A stretch of DNA of 52,360 nucleotides from Veillonella sp. AM51-8BH (GTDB taxonomy: Bacteria > Bacillota > Negativicutes > Veillonellales > Veillonellaceae). Positions 1 through 9,364 of the stretch are shown one piece after another. Under the pieces are notes generated by a model, which was given only the letters and a program-made list of their open reading frames with translations, was not told where the DNA came from and made no database searches. The DNA is taken from NCBI RefSeq assembly GCF_003463825.1, contig NZ_QSDY01000009.1, positions 1-52,360 on the forward strand. Reading direction: 5' to 3'. Position 1 is the stretch's first letter. Every line of letters starts with the position of its first letter. Both the position numbers and the translations under genes were made by a program.

Positions 1-50
1 TGTGCTGTGCTGTGCTGTGCTGTGCTGTGTTGTGCTGTGCTGTGCTGTGC
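1..50. repeat. TGTGC pentanucleotide tandem repeat (10 units)
   Basis: Ten consecutive 5-bp units of TGTGC fill the left edge. The sixth unit is TGTGT. The array touches the window boundary, so it may be longer. It ends 77 bp before radC. Because 5 is not a multiple of 3, a change in unit number would shift the frame of any gene reading through it. One frame runs open from the edge to a TAG at 61-63. Confidence 0.95.
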
Positions 51-127
51 GCTATTGATATAGTGAGAGAGTAGATGTGTGTAGTTAGATTTACAAATGG
101 TGTTATCTATTTGAATGGAGAGATTCT

Positions 128-826
128 ATGGAAGTACCAACAGTAAGTGTAAAAGACATGTTACCATTTCAGCGTCCCCGTGAAAAATTTCTTGCTTTAG
201 GACCATCCCATATGGCGATGGAGGAATTGCTAGCTATTTTATTGCGTACTGGGGTGAAAGGTCAGTCTGCCATATCGCTAGCCAGTGATATCGTACAGTC
301 CTATGATGATGGGGCGTACGGTCTTAATAGAATGACCGTTGAAGAGCTTATAAAAATTAAGGGAATTGGCACAGATAAAGCGGTAACTTTGTGTGCGGCT
401 CTTGAGATGGGGCGACGATTAGGGGAACTAAAAATTAAGGCAACATACGAAGATTTTTCTCAACCTTTTGTCATTGCTCAATATGTAATGGAGCGCCTGC
501 GACACGAAGAGGTGGAGCATGTATGGGCAGCTATGTTGACGTCTCGAAATAAGTTGATTCAGTTAGAACATATTTCGAATGGAGGTTTAGTATCTAGCCT
601 CGTAGAGCAGCGAGCTGTTTTTAAGAAGGCCATAGCTTGTAATGCGGCAGCCATTATCTTAATACATAATCATCCATCTGGCGATAGCCGGCCTAGTGAC
701 GAAGATATTCGGCTTACCAAGTTATTTGTTAGTGCAGGTCAGTTTATGGGAATACCAGTATTAGATCATATTATTATTGGTGATAATGAATTCACTAGCC
801 TTAGTGAAATAGGTAAACTTAGTTAG
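128..826 (+). CDS. radC: RadC family JAB/MPN-domain protein
   Basis: RadC-family protein of 232 aa, the usual length. A helix-hairpin-helix-like segment lies near residues 70-95 (IKGIGTDKA). The C-terminal half is the JAMM metalloprotease-like domain, with the metal-ligand signature HNHPSGDSRPSDED near residues 180-193. The family's cellular role is unsettled; the old DNA-repair assignment for E. coli radC is not well supported. The start is the ATG at 128 behind GGAGAG. In many Firmicutes radC lies between maf and mreB. Here mreB follows, and maf could lie just left of the window. A long hairpin separates radC from mreB. Confidence 0.93.
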   Translation: MEVPTVSVKDMLPFQRPREKFLALGPSHMAMEELLAILLRTGVKGQSAISLASDIVQSYDDGAYGLNRMTVEELIKIKGIGTDKAVTLCAALEMGRRLGELKIKATYEDFSQPFVIAQYVMERLRHEEVEHVWAAMLTSRNKLIQLEHISNGGLVSSLVEQRAVFKKAIACNAAAIILIHNHPSGDSRPSDEDIRLTKLFVSAGQFMGIPVLDHIIIGDNEFTSLSEIGKLS

Positions 827-846
827 AGAATGCACATATTAATAGT

Positions 847-930
847 AAAAGCACTCATAATAATGAGTTCACTCTTTCTGATTTGTTCAGTGAAGAGATG
901 TATACATCATTATAGGAGTGCTTTTTCTAT
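847..930 (+). terminator. Long hairpin between radC and mreB, terminator-like
   Basis: AAAAGCACTC (847-856) pairs with GAGTGCTTTT (917-926), and the pairing continues inward through ATAATAATG/CATTATA with a small bulge. A second helix, TTCACT with AGTGAA, sits inside. The 3' arm runs into a T-rich stretch, as in a Rho-independent terminator for radC. The hairpin is unusually long for a simple terminator. Confidence 0.7.
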
Positions 931-995
931 TCAATAGATAAAGTCGCATTATATGTGGTAAAATGGAATGATGATGTAATGAAGGAGATTTTACT

Positions 996-2033
996 ATGAG
1001 TTCCATTTTACCTACTCTAGGAAAAGATGTAAGTATAGATATTGGTTCCATACAGACGCGCCTCATGGGGGGGACGCGAGGAACTGTTATAAGCGAACCA
1101 TCTATTATAGCAACTGATACAAAACAAGAAAAAGTAGTAGCCGTTGGGGATGAAGCGGCACGTCTTGTATTGCGTATGCCCGATATGTGGCGCCCTTTGA
1201 CACCATTAAAAGATGGATTTATTGTGGACTATCGAGTTATGCACACGATGCTTAACTATTTTCTGAATAAAGTGTCTAATGCATTGCGCCGCGCTCGAGT
1301 TCTTGTTGGTGTTCCTTGTGGGATGACCGACGTTGAGCAAAGAGCGATGATGGATGCCGTTATTCAGGCCGGAGCACGCGAAGTATTTCTTATCGAACGA
1401 CCTGTCGCTGCAGCCATTGGTTGCGGTGCACCTATCTTTGAAGCTCGTGGATCTATGGTCATTGATATTGGTGGTGGCACTGTTGATATGGGCATTGTTT
1501 CATTGGGCGGCATTGTAGATAGTAAAACGATTCGCTTCGGTGGCTCAGATATCAATAATGCATTGCTACGCTATGTACGTGAGTGTTTTGGGGTTATCGT
1601 TTCTGAAGAAATTATAGAAGATATTAAACATACAGTAGGCACTGCTATGGCACCTTTAGAAGATGCCGAATATGCCTTTCAAGGCCGTGATATGATGAAT
1701 GGTTTAGGTAGACGTTGTGTCATTCATCAGTCTGAAGTATACCAAGTTGTTAATGACTGTATCGGAGGCCTTTTGGATGAATTAAAACAAATGATTCGTT
1801 CCGCTGAACCTGAAATTGTAGCCGATATTATGCAATATGGAATCTACCTCACTGGTGGTACAGCGCAATTATCTGGCCTGGCAGAGCGTATTGGTGGCGA
1901 ATTAGGTGTGCCTGTACACGTTCCGGACGCACCTGAGACGAAAGTTGTTGTAGGCCTTAATGGGGCTTCATCGGACTTAGTGAGTTTATCGAGATTTATT
2001 GTAAATTCTAAAAATAGAAAGGGCCAAGACTAA
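996..2033 (+). CDS. mreB: MreB-family actin-like protein (divergent)
   Basis: Actin-fold ATPase of the MreB/Mbl family that organises side-wall peptidoglycan synthesis at the inner membrane. It has 345 aa, the normal length, and is followed at once by mreC and mreD. Visible motifs are the phosphate-2 loop (VIDIGGGTVDMGIV, near residues 155-168), an adenosine-site TGGTAQLSGL near 285, and VGVPCGMTDVEQRA in place of the usual VPS-G-T-VE. The phosphate-1 loop reads DIGSIQTRL instead of the usual DLGTANTL, and the segment usually read as AGG-x-D-x-D is FGGSDINNAL, so this is a divergent member. The start is the ATG at 996 behind AAGGAGA. The family assignment is secure; whether it polymerises normally is not. 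Confidence 0.92.
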   Translation: MSSILPTLGKDVSIDIGSIQTRLMGGTRGTVISEPSIIATDTKQEKVVAVGDEAARLVLRMPDMWRPLTPLKDGFIVDYRVMHTMLNYFLNKVSNALRRARVLVGVPCGMTDVEQRAMMDAVIQAGAREVFLIERPVAAAIGCGAPIFEARGSMVIDIGGGTVDMGIVSLGGIVDSKTIRFGGSDINNALLRYVRECFGVIVSEEIIEDIKHTVGTAMAPLEDAEYAFQGRDMMNGLGRRCVIHQSEVYQVVNDCIGGLLDELKQMIRSAEPEIVADIMQYGIYLTGGTAQLSGLAERIGGELGVPVHVPDAPETKVVVGLNGASSDLVSLSRFIVNSKNRKGQD

Positions 2034-2034
2034 T

Positions 2035-2952
2035 ATGATACAGTCAGATAAAAAGTTAATTATCGTCGTTGTCATTAGCTGTATCCTATTGGCTTTGCTC
2101 GGATTTGCATGGAAACAACGAACTAGTATTCCTTTTGTTACTGTTACTCTTGAAGGCATTACAACACCATTTGCTTATGGCTCTGCTCGTTTACTTGATG
2201 GTGTGCAAACAGGCTTCACAGTGCTCAACAATGCTATTTCTGCAACTATTGAAAGTGATGAGGAAGCATCTCGTAAAGCCGCATTAGAACAAAAGGTAGT
2301 TAACTATGATGAGGTAGTGGCAGAAAATATTCGACTTCGTCAGCTTCTTAACTATAAGAGTAGTCATCCGGAATTTTCCATGACATTGGCTGGCATTATT
2401 ACAAAGGATTACGGTACATGGACAAATACTTTCACTATCGATAAGGGTAGTGAAGATGGGATGGCCGTTAATATGGCTGTCGTTGTACCAAGTGGGGTAG
2501 TTGGTTTTATTACCGATGTATACCCTCACTCTTCTCGAGTACAAACCATTCTTGACCCGCGTAGTGCAATCGGTGTTATTGTACAACGTCCTGAATCTCG
2601 CCTATCTGGTGTCGTAAAAGGTGATGGCGACTCACCTCGTACGCCATCAATGGTAAATATTGCCCGTGATGGTGATGTATTAGTAGGGGATAAATTAATC
2701 ACCTCTGGGTATGGTGGTATCTACCCTAAAGGATTGCCTGTTGGTAATGTACAGTCCATCGAAAATGATACGGAAGGTTTTGTAAAGAATGCCGTAATTA
2801 CACCAAGTGTGGACTTCTATCGTTTAGAAGAGGTGTTTGTCCTTACATCATCTTCAGTGAGTGCACCACCAAAACCAGGGCTTGAGCCTAAACTAGTACC
2901 TCAAACACAACGAGATCAAGTTGAAGGGGCAAAGGGGGCCGTTAAACCATGA
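2035..2952 (+). CDS. mreC: Rod shape-determining protein MreC
   Basis: Bitopic elongasome scaffold of 305 aa. An N-terminal membrane helix (about residues 8-26, IIVVVISCILLALLGFAW) is followed by a short coiled coil (about 75-105) and the extracytoplasmic beta-barrel region. Family-typical phrases include TIDKGSEDGMAVNMAVV and the later GYGGIYPKGLPVGNV. The last 30 residues are proline-rich. It starts 1 bp after mreB and overlaps mreD by 4 bp (ATGA), which indicates translational coupling. In the family MreC bridges MreB/MreD and PBP2, and all of these are encoded nearby. Confidence 0.94.
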   Translation: MIQSDKKLIIVVVISCILLALLGFAWKQRTSIPFVTVTLEGITTPFAYGSARLLDGVQTGFTVLNNAISATIESDEEASRKAALEQKVVNYDEVVAENIRLRQLLNYKSSHPEFSMTLAGIITKDYGTWTNTFTIDKGSEDGMAVNMAVVVPSGVVGFITDVYPHSSRVQTILDPRSAIGVIVQRPESRLSGVVKGDGDSPRTPSMVNIARDGDVLVGDKLITSGYGGIYPKGLPVGNVQSIENDTEGFVKNAVITPSVDFYRLEEVFVLTSSSVSAPPKPGLEPKLVPQTQRDQVEGAKGAVKP

Positions 2953-3440
2953 CGCGTCTAGCTTTAGTACTCTGTGGATTTTTAATTTACTTTATACAGG
3001 CGCAATTATTGCCTGCTATTTTTCATACGAATTGGTTACCAAATTTAATTTTGACCACCATTGTTATAGTCACACTATTTAAAGGTCGTTATATGGGTCT
3101 GATGGTAGCTGTTATAGGTGGTATTGTACATGATGTATTGATATCTAACTTCTTTGGGCTCCATTTATTCCCTTACGTTCTTGTGGTTTACCTATTATCT
3201 GCAGTGAAACATCGACTCTATGAAGAACGTTGGTATTGGTCCAGTGCTATTGTAGCTATTTGTACATTGCTTGATGGATTTATCCGCAGCTTAATGATAT
3301 TGGCCAGTGGCGGGGATTTACATATAGGGGTATATATGTGGCATATGGTTATACCAGCACTATTTTGGAATGGTCTATTGGCTGCCATCGTACATGGATT
3401 ATTGTGGCGTAAGGACGAACAGCAAGATTATATTTGGTAA
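2949..3440 (+). CDS. mreD: Rod shape-determining protein MreD
   Basis: Small polytopic membrane protein of 163 aa with about five hydrophobic segments, matching MreD in size, hydropathy and position. Sequence conservation in this family is low, so the call rests mainly on location between mreC and mrdA and on the membrane pattern, including GLMVAVIGGIVHDVL near residue 55, a typical MreD stretch. It acts in the elongasome at the cytoplasmic membrane. The ATG overlaps the mreC stop. Confidence 0.88.
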   Translation: MTRLALVLCGFLIYFIQAQLLPAIFHTNWLPNLILTTIVIVTLFKGRYMGLMVAVIGGIVHDVLISNFFGLHLFPYVLVVYLLSAVKHRLYEERWYWSSAIVAICTLLDGFIRSLMILASGGDLHIGVYMWHMVIPALFWNGLLAAIVHGLLWRKDEQQDYIW

Positions 3441-3463
3441 TAAATTAGTAAGGGGGTGAAAGA

Positions 3464-5385
3464 GTGCTTGAAGGCCTCTATAAACGAAGAAAAACGAGTC
3501 GCTTTGATGTACTCTTTTACATTGTAGCGGGTATATTTATAGTGTTAGCATTGCGTTTGTTTATGCTACAAATCTTGGCTGGTGGCTATTATCAAGCCAA
3601 GGCGGAAGGCAACCGATTGCGCATGGTACCGATGACTGCAGCACGAGGCGTTATGTATGATCGTAATGGTCAAATTCTTGTAGGCTCTCGACCTGCCTAT
3701 ACTATATCTATCATGCCTACCGGAAAGGCTTTGGATGATGGTGAAGTTGCTAAATTGGCAGCTTTATTAAAAATGAAGCCTGAAGATATTACAAAGAAGG
3801 TTAATGATCACAAGTATGGTTATGAGCCAATACGTATTGCTAATGATATTTCTATGGATGTAGTGACAACCATTGAAGAGCATCGTCATGAATTACCAGG
3901 GGTAACCATTGATGTTGAGCCACTTCGATACTATCCATATGAAACGATGGCTTCTCAATTATTTGGTTATGTTGGTGAAGTGAGTGAAGAGGAATTAGAA
4001 GAGCTAAAACAGCAAGACCCTAATACGCTGGTAAGTGGCGGTACTATTTTAGGTCGTTCTGGTCTCGAAAAATTATATGATTCTATCTTGCGTGGTACTG
4101 ATGGTGGTAAACAAGTTGAGGTAGATGCTACAGGTCGTCCTGTGGCTGAGGTAGATAGAAAACATACGGTACCAGGTGCTAATATTCATTTAACCATTGA
4201 TGTAAATCTTCAAAAGGCCGCTGAAGAGGCTGTTAAGAATCAGCTCAATCAATTGCGTGCGCAAGGTATTCCAGCACAAGGGGCGGCAGTGGTGGCCATG
4301 GACCCTAATACAGGGGCTATTTTAGCTATGGTCAGTGCGCCTGAATTTAATCCAAACTGGTTTTCTAAAGGAATTACAACTGCTCAATGGAATCAACTGA
4401 ATAATGATAAAAATCATCCATTTGATAATAAGGTTATTTCTGGTGAATATCCACCAGGATCACCATTTAAGATTATTACCGGTACAGCAGCGTTAGATCT
4501 TAAAAAGGTTACTCCTGAAGAGATGATCTTTGACAGTGGTAAGCACTGGTTGATTGATAAGCGAAATGCAGAAGGTGAAGCTTTAGGATGGCTTAACTTT
4601 AATAGAGCGCTTGCTAAGTCAGATAACGTTTACTTCTATGAAATGGGTAATCGTGTTGGTATAGAAAATCTCGATAAATATGCTGCTTATTTTGGCATTG
4701 GCGAAAAGACTGGTATTAATTTACCAGGTGAGGCGTCTGGCATTATGGCAAGCCCTGAGTATAAACGAAAAGTATATGATGAAGATTGGTACTTAGGTGA
4801 AACCTTTGATGCTGCTATTGGTCAATCTTTTACCTTAGTTACGCCATTGCAAATGGCTGTTTTACTCAGCGAAGTAGCTAATGGTGGCATTAAATATAAA
4901 CCTTATGTGGTAAGCCGTATTGATAATAAAGATGGCACTCCGAAAGAGATTTTTGGACCTGATAAATTAGGTATTCTACCAGTTCCAAAAAATATTATGG
5001 ACCTTATTCGAGAAGGTTTGCGTGATGTTACAAATGAAGGTGGTACAGCAGGGGATTTATTTAAAGGCTTCCCAATTAATGTAGCTGGTAAGACTGGTAC
5101 TGCGGAAAATGCACATGGCCGAGATCATGGTTGGTTTGTAGCTTATGCACCATATGATAAGCACAAATTGTTGTGGTTGCACTTGTTGAACAAGGTAGCT
5201 TTGGTGCGGGCTCTGCAGGTCCAATTGTACGAGATGTGTTAGCCGCATATTTCAATGTACCATTAAATAAAAAAACGAATGACACAAATGCTAAAAGTAA
5301 TAAAGATAGTGCAACTGTAGGGAATACGTCTAATGGGCAGAAACCTCAGAATGCAGTAACAAGTGGGCAACCAAGAAAGGATTAG
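3464..5385 (+). CDS. mrdA: Penicillin-binding protein 2 (MrdA), single-base frameshift near the C-terminus
   Basis: Class B transpeptidase that crosslinks peptidoglycan during elongation with RodA. A membrane anchor (about residues 16-38) precedes the dimerisation domain and the transpeptidase domain. Catalytic motifs are SPFK (in YPPGSPFKIITG, about 333), SDN (about 387) and KTGTAE (about 545). The start is the GTG at 3464 behind AAGGGGGTGA. As written, the frame fails after APYDKHK and stops at 5242, while the correct continuation (VVALVEQGSFGAGSAG, AAYFNVP) lies in another frame from about 5168 to a TAG at 5383-5385. Restoring one A in the AAA run at 5165-5167 yields a continuous protein of about 640 aa. 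A sequencing error is more likely than a pseudogene, because all catalytic motifs and the downstream frame are intact. Confidence 0.9.
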
Positions 5386-5386
5386 T

Positions 5387-6310
5387 ATGGGCGAAATCAT
5401 TGGTGTTGTATCCGGCAAGGGTGGCGTAGGTAAAACGACCGTCACTGCATGCTTGGGTGCAGCCTTAAGTCATGCAGGGCACCGCGTATTGCTCTGTGAT
5501 GGGGACTTTGGATTGCGCGATTTGGATCTCGTGTTAGGCGTGGCAGATGAAATTATCTATGATGCACTTGATGCGAGTGAAGATAAAGAATATACAGATG
5601 ATGCTATTGTATCAATTGCAGAAAATCTAGATTTCTTACCGGCTAGTCAAAGTGCACGCTGGGAAGATATAGGTCGAAAGAAGTATAAGAAATTAGTTCG
5701 TCGGCTTTGTGATGTATATGACTATATTTTGATTGATGCACCAGCAGGGATTGGTAAGGGCATTGAGTCAATTTTAGATCTTGTGAGTCGTTGTATCGTT
5801 GTGACACATCCATTGTGGGTATCCTTGCGCAATGGGGCGCGTATGATTCAAGTGTGTCAAGAACATAATATTCGCGACTTTGCTATTGCCTTTAATGCAG
5901 TGCCAGTAGATGGTGAAGACATAGATTTATATGATATGTTGGAAGTCCTTCGCGCCGAGTATGTAGGGGCTATGATTCCTTATGATGAAGATATCCTAAC
6001 ATATACACAAGATGGTCATTTGTTAGACCTTGCTTCTCATGAGTTTCGTAATGTATTAGCACCTCTTGTAGACTATGTTGTAACAGGTGATTGTTGGGAA
6101 GATTATGATGTACAAAAACAATTTGATGCCTATGTAACTAAGAAAAAAGCGGCTAAAGAAGAAGCATGTACACCGACTCTTGCTTCAGCTGGTGAGTCTA
6201 TCTTTGGAGATTCGAATACTGTTTTGTATATTAATCGCGGTGGATGGACTACTCAGCGTTTATTAGTGCAAGGTAAGCAAAGTTTATGGCGCCGTCGTAA
6301 ATTGAAATAG
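5387..6310 (+). CDS. minD: MinD-type septum-site ATPase
   Basis: Deviant Walker-A (ParA/MinD superfamily) ATPase of 307 aa. The motif KGGVGKTT lies near residues 11-18. FGLRDLDLVLGV and YILIDAPAGIGKGIE match MinD switch regions rather than ParA. I place the start at the ATG at 5387, 1 bp after the mrdA stop, because MinD proteins begin just before the Walker loop; an in-frame upstream start at 5363 would lie inside mrdA. The protein is about 40 aa longer than typical MinD, with a lysine-rich linker and a basic, tryptophan-containing C-terminus (LLVQGKQSLWRRRKLK) that could act as the amphipathic membrane-targeting helix. No minC or minE is adjacent, although many Firmicutes carry minC directly before minD at this locus. 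Confidence 0.88.
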   Translation: MGEIIGVVSGKGGVGKTTVTACLGAALSHAGHRVLLCDGDFGLRDLDLVLGVADEIIYDALDASEDKEYTDDAIVSIAENLDFLPASQSARWEDIGRKKYKKLVRRLCDVYDYILIDAPAGIGKGIESILDLVSRCIVVTHPLWVSLRNGARMIQVCQEHNIRDFAIAFNAVPVDGEDIDLYDMLEVLRAEYVGAMIPYDEDILTYTQDGHLLDLASHEFRNVLAPLVDYVVTGDCWEDYDVQKQFDAYVTKKKAAKEEACTPTLASAGESIFGDSNTVLYINRGGWTTQRLLVQGKQSLWRRRKLK

Positions 6311-6315
6311 GTGAT

Positions 6316-7422
6316 ATGATGTGGCGGAAACTATGGAATGATAGCGACTGGGCTATTATCATATGTACTTTTCTACTGGTTTGCATTGGCTTAGCAGCTA
6401 TTGGCAGTGCAACTCATGTTAATCAAGAGCCTATTGGATTTGGTAGTTTAGTAGTAAAGCAACTTATATTTTTCCTTGCTAATGCAGCTGTTGTGATAGG
6501 CATGCAATTCCTTAACTACCATCGGTTAAAGGATTGGGGCAATATCATTTATGGCATTACCCTTTTGATGTTAATTGCCGTTATGGCCGTTGGTACATCT
6601 GCATTGGGTGCTCAACGGTGGATTCAATTGGGGCCTATTACCATTCAGCCATCAGAATTTTCTAAATTATTGATGATTATCTGTATGGCTAAAATGCTAG
6701 AGCCCCGTATTGGCAAGTTAGATACATTTAAGTCTTTAATATTGCCTGTATTATATGTTGGGGTACCTATTGGACTTGTATTTTTACAACCTGACTTAGG
6801 TACATCTCTTGTGTATATTGCTATTTTTGTGGGAATGCTATTTATCTCTGGCATTAAAACTAGACTCATAAAAATCATCGCAGGCACTGGTTTATTATTG
6901 ATGCCTTTAGGCTGGTTTGTACTGAAAGAATACCAAAAACAACGTATTCTCGTATTTTTAAATCCAGATATTGATCCATTTGGATCTGGCTATCATATTA
7001 TTCAGTCTAAGATTGCCATTGGTTCTGGTTTGATTTTTGGCAAAGGTATCTTTAATGGCACACAAAGTCAGTTGAACTTCTTACCAGAAAACCATACGGA
7101 CTTTATTTTCTCCGTTATTGGTGAAGAATTTGGCTTTGTAGGTTGTATCATAGTATTATTATTGCTCTTTATGCTTATTTATCGCAGCATTAAAGTGGCG
7201 TATATGTGTAATGATAATTTTGGTATGTTACTAGCTACAGGGATTGCCACTATGTTTACCTTCGAGGTACTCGTTAATGTAGGCATGACCATTGGTATTA
7301 TGCCTGTTACAGGTATTCCATTACCATTCCTTAGTTATGGTGTCAGTGCGTTGACCACCAATATGTTGAGTATCGGTATTTTGTTAAATATCGCTATGCA
7401 ACGAACGAAATATATTTTCTAA
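6316..7422 (+). CDS. rodA: RodA/FtsW-family SEDS glycosyltransferase, probably RodA
   Basis: Polytopic SEDS-family peptidoglycan polymerase of 368 aa with about ten membrane helices. Family signatures are LGAQRWIQLGPITIQPSEFSK (about residues 98-118), LQPDLGTSLV (about 158) and NFLPENHTDFIFSVIGEEFGF (about 255-275). Position after mrdA and minD favours RodA, which pairs with PBP2, over FtsW. The start is the ATG at 6316; a second ATG directly follows. It closes the shape/division cluster. Confidence 0.92.
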   Translation: MMWRKLWNDSDWAIIICTFLLVCIGLAAIGSATHVNQEPIGFGSLVVKQLIFFLANAAVVIGMQFLNYHRLKDWGNIIYGITLLMLIAVMAVGTSALGAQRWIQLGPITIQPSEFSKLLMIICMAKMLEPRIGKLDTFKSLILPVLYVGVPIGLVFLQPDLGTSLVYIAIFVGMLFISGIKTRLIKIIAGTGLLLMPLGWFVLKEYQKQRILVFLNPDIDPFGSGYHIIQSKIAIGSGLIFGKGIFNGTQSQLNFLPENHTDFIFSVIGEEFGFVGCIIVLLLLFMLIYRSIKVAYMCNDNFGMLLATGIATMFTFEVLVNVGMTIGIMPVTGIPLPFLSYGVSALTTNMLSIGILLNIAMQRTKYIF

Positions 7423-7480
7423 AACCCTATGTATTTAGGATTGATTATGAAAGAAGTCTTTCAGAAAAGACGGAGGATGT

Positions 7481-9364
7481 ATGATTCAATTAGATACGTC
7501 ATGGTTACAACATGTCCAAAAGCCTGCTCGTTATACTGGTGGCGAATATAACAGTATCGTAAAAGATCACAGTACTGTTGATGTAACAATGGCATTAGCT
7601 TTTCCAGATGTATACGAAGTGGCTATGAGCCATTTGGGCATCAAAATTTTATATGGTCTTGTAAACCGTCGTGAAGATGCAGCAGCGGAACGTGTGTTTG
7701 CTCCGTGGCATGATATGGAAGAGGAAATGCGCAAGCGCAACATTCCTTTATTCTCTTTGGAAACTCGTACGCCTATTAAAGACTTTGATGTATTAGCCTT
7801 TACGCTTCAATATGAGATGAGCTTTACTAATATTTTAAATATGCTCGATTTGGCTGGCATTCCTATGTACGCTAAAGATCGTGATATGGATTTCCCGTTA
7901 CTCGTATGTGGTGGCCCATGTGCATTTAATGTAGAGCCTATTGCAGATTTCTTTGATATTGTATCTCTCGGTGAATCCGAAGAATGGGGCGATGAATTTA
8001 TCGACCTTTATAAAGCTGAAAAAGCAAAAGGATTCCCAGGTGGTAAAGAGGCGTTTTTGCGTAAAGTGGCTCAAATTCCTGGTACCTATTGTCCAGCGTT
8101 ATACGATGTAGAATACACAGAACAAGGCGATTTTAAATCTATTACACCTCGCTTTGAAGATGTACCGGCAGCTGTAGAGAAACGCATCGTAGAGGACGTA
8201 GAAAATGTATTTTACCCTACAAAACCTGTTGTGCCTTTCTTGGATATTGTGCATGACCGGGCAGTACTAGAATTATTCCGCGGCTGTACACGGGGCTGTC
8301 GTTTCTGTCAGGCTGGTATGTTATACCGTCCTGTTCGTGAAAAGACGCCAGAGCGTTTGCTTCAAATTGCTAAGGATACGATTGCTAACACTGGTTATAA
8401 TGAAATCTCTTTGATGAGCTTAAGCTCTGCGGACTATTCTAAATTGCCAGAGCTAGTAGATATGCTTATGGAAGAGTTCAAAGACAAACAAGTGAGCGTA
8501 AGCTTGCCATCCTTGCGCATCGATAGTTTCTCCATCGATATTGCGAAAAAGGTGCAACAAGTACGTAAGAGTGGTCTTACTTTTGCTCCTGAAGCGGGTA
8601 CACAGCGCATGCGCGATGTTATCAACAAAGGCGTTAGCGAAGAAGATTTATTGGCAGCGTGTACAAATGCCTTTAAATCTGGGTGGAATACAGTTAAATT
8701 GTACTTCATGATGGGCCTTCCTACTGAAACAGATGAAGACCTAGCAGGTATTGCTGATTTGGCGTACAAGGTACTTGATTTACACCGTGATATTACGGGT
8801 AAACGCAATGGTTCTGTAACCGTTAGCGTATCCTTCTTTGTGCCAAAAACACATTCTCCATACCAATGGTATGGTCAACAAGATGTAGAGGAAATTCATC
8901 GTAAGCAACGCTACTTAAAATCTCTCATCAATAACCGCAATATTTCTTATCACTATCATGATGGCTATACGGGCTACATGGAGGCTGCCTTTGCTCGTGG
9001 GGACCGTAGATTGTCTAAAGTTCTTGTAAAAGCCTGGGAAGCAGGTTGTAAATTTGATGGCTGGACTGAGTTCTTCAACTATGAAACTTGGTTAAAAGCA
9101 TTCGCTGACTGTGGGTTGGATCCTGCATATTTTGCACGTCGTACTCGTGATTTCGACGAGCCATTACCTTGGGATCATTTGGATTGCACTGTAAGTAAAG
9201 CTTTCTTGAAACGAGAGTGGGAACAAGCGGTAGAGGCAAATTTAACAAGTGATTGCCGTCGCGGTCCATGTAAGGGCTGTAACGTATGTCCGGAGCTAAA
9301 TACTGCAATTATTGACTATAAGGAGGGTGGCAGAGTTGAAAAAGTTACGTTTGGCCTTAAATAA
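7481..9364 (+). CDS. Radical SAM protein of unknown function (TIGR03960 type), B12-binding-like N-terminus
   Basis: Radical SAM enzyme of 627 aa. An N-terminal region (about residues 30-180) resembles the Rossmann-like B12-binding domain (VTMALAFPDVYEVAMSHLGI) but lacks an evident D-x-H-x-x-G cobalamin motif. The radical SAM core begins near 265 with the 4Fe-4S motif RGCTRGCRFCQAG. A cysteine-rich C-terminus (CRRGPCKGCNVCPEL, about 598-612) may bind a further cluster. The family is widespread in Firmicutes and almost always sits next to, or is fused to, a DUF2344 protein. Here that partner overlaps its 3' end by 29 bp. The substrate is unknown. Position before RNase G and ribosomal protein genes suggests RNA or ribosome modification, which is inference only. 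Confidence 0.85.
   Translation: MIQLDTSWLQHVQKPARYTGGEYNSIVKDHSTVDVTMALAFPDVYEVAMSHLGIKILYGLVNRREDAAAERVFAPWHDMEEEMRKRNIPLFSLETRTPIKDFDVLAFTLQYEMSFTNILNMLDLAGIPMYAKDRDMDFPLLVCGGPCAFNVEPIADFFDIVSLGESEEWGDEFIDLYKAEKAKGFPGGKEAFLRKVAQIPGTYCPALYDVEYTEQGDFKSITPRFEDVPAAVEKRIVEDVENVFYPTKPVVPFLDIVHDRAVLELFRGCTRGCRFCQAGMLYRPVREKTPERLLQIAKDTIANTGYNEISLMSLSSADYSKLPELVDMLMEEFKDKQVSVSLPSLRIDSFSIDIAKKVQQVRKSGLTFAPEAGTQRMRDVINKGVSEEDLLAACTNAFKSGWNTVKLYFMMGLPTETDEDLAGIADLAYKVLDLHRDITGKRNGSVTVSVSFFVPKTHSPYQWYGQQDVEEIHRKQRYLKSLINNRNISYHYHDGYTGYMEAAFARGDRRLSKVLVKAWEAGCKFDGWTEFFNYETWLKAFADCGLDPAYFARRTRDFDEPLPWDHLDCTVSKAFLKREWEQAVEANLTSDCRRGPCKGCNVCPELNTAIIDYKEGGRVEKVTFGLK

Noticed and set aside
1..75. A cysteine-rich repeat peptide (CAVLC units) encoded by the TGTGC array
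   Set aside because: The frame is cut by the window edge and has no visible start or ribosome-binding site, so coding cannot be supported.
5100..5245. Programmed -1 frameshifting in mrdA (and likewise in rel, hemZ and ftsK)
   Set aside because: No X-XXY-YYZ slippery heptamer is evident at the breaks. Five sites share only a short homopolymer, and the tRNA, which is not translated, shows the same defect.
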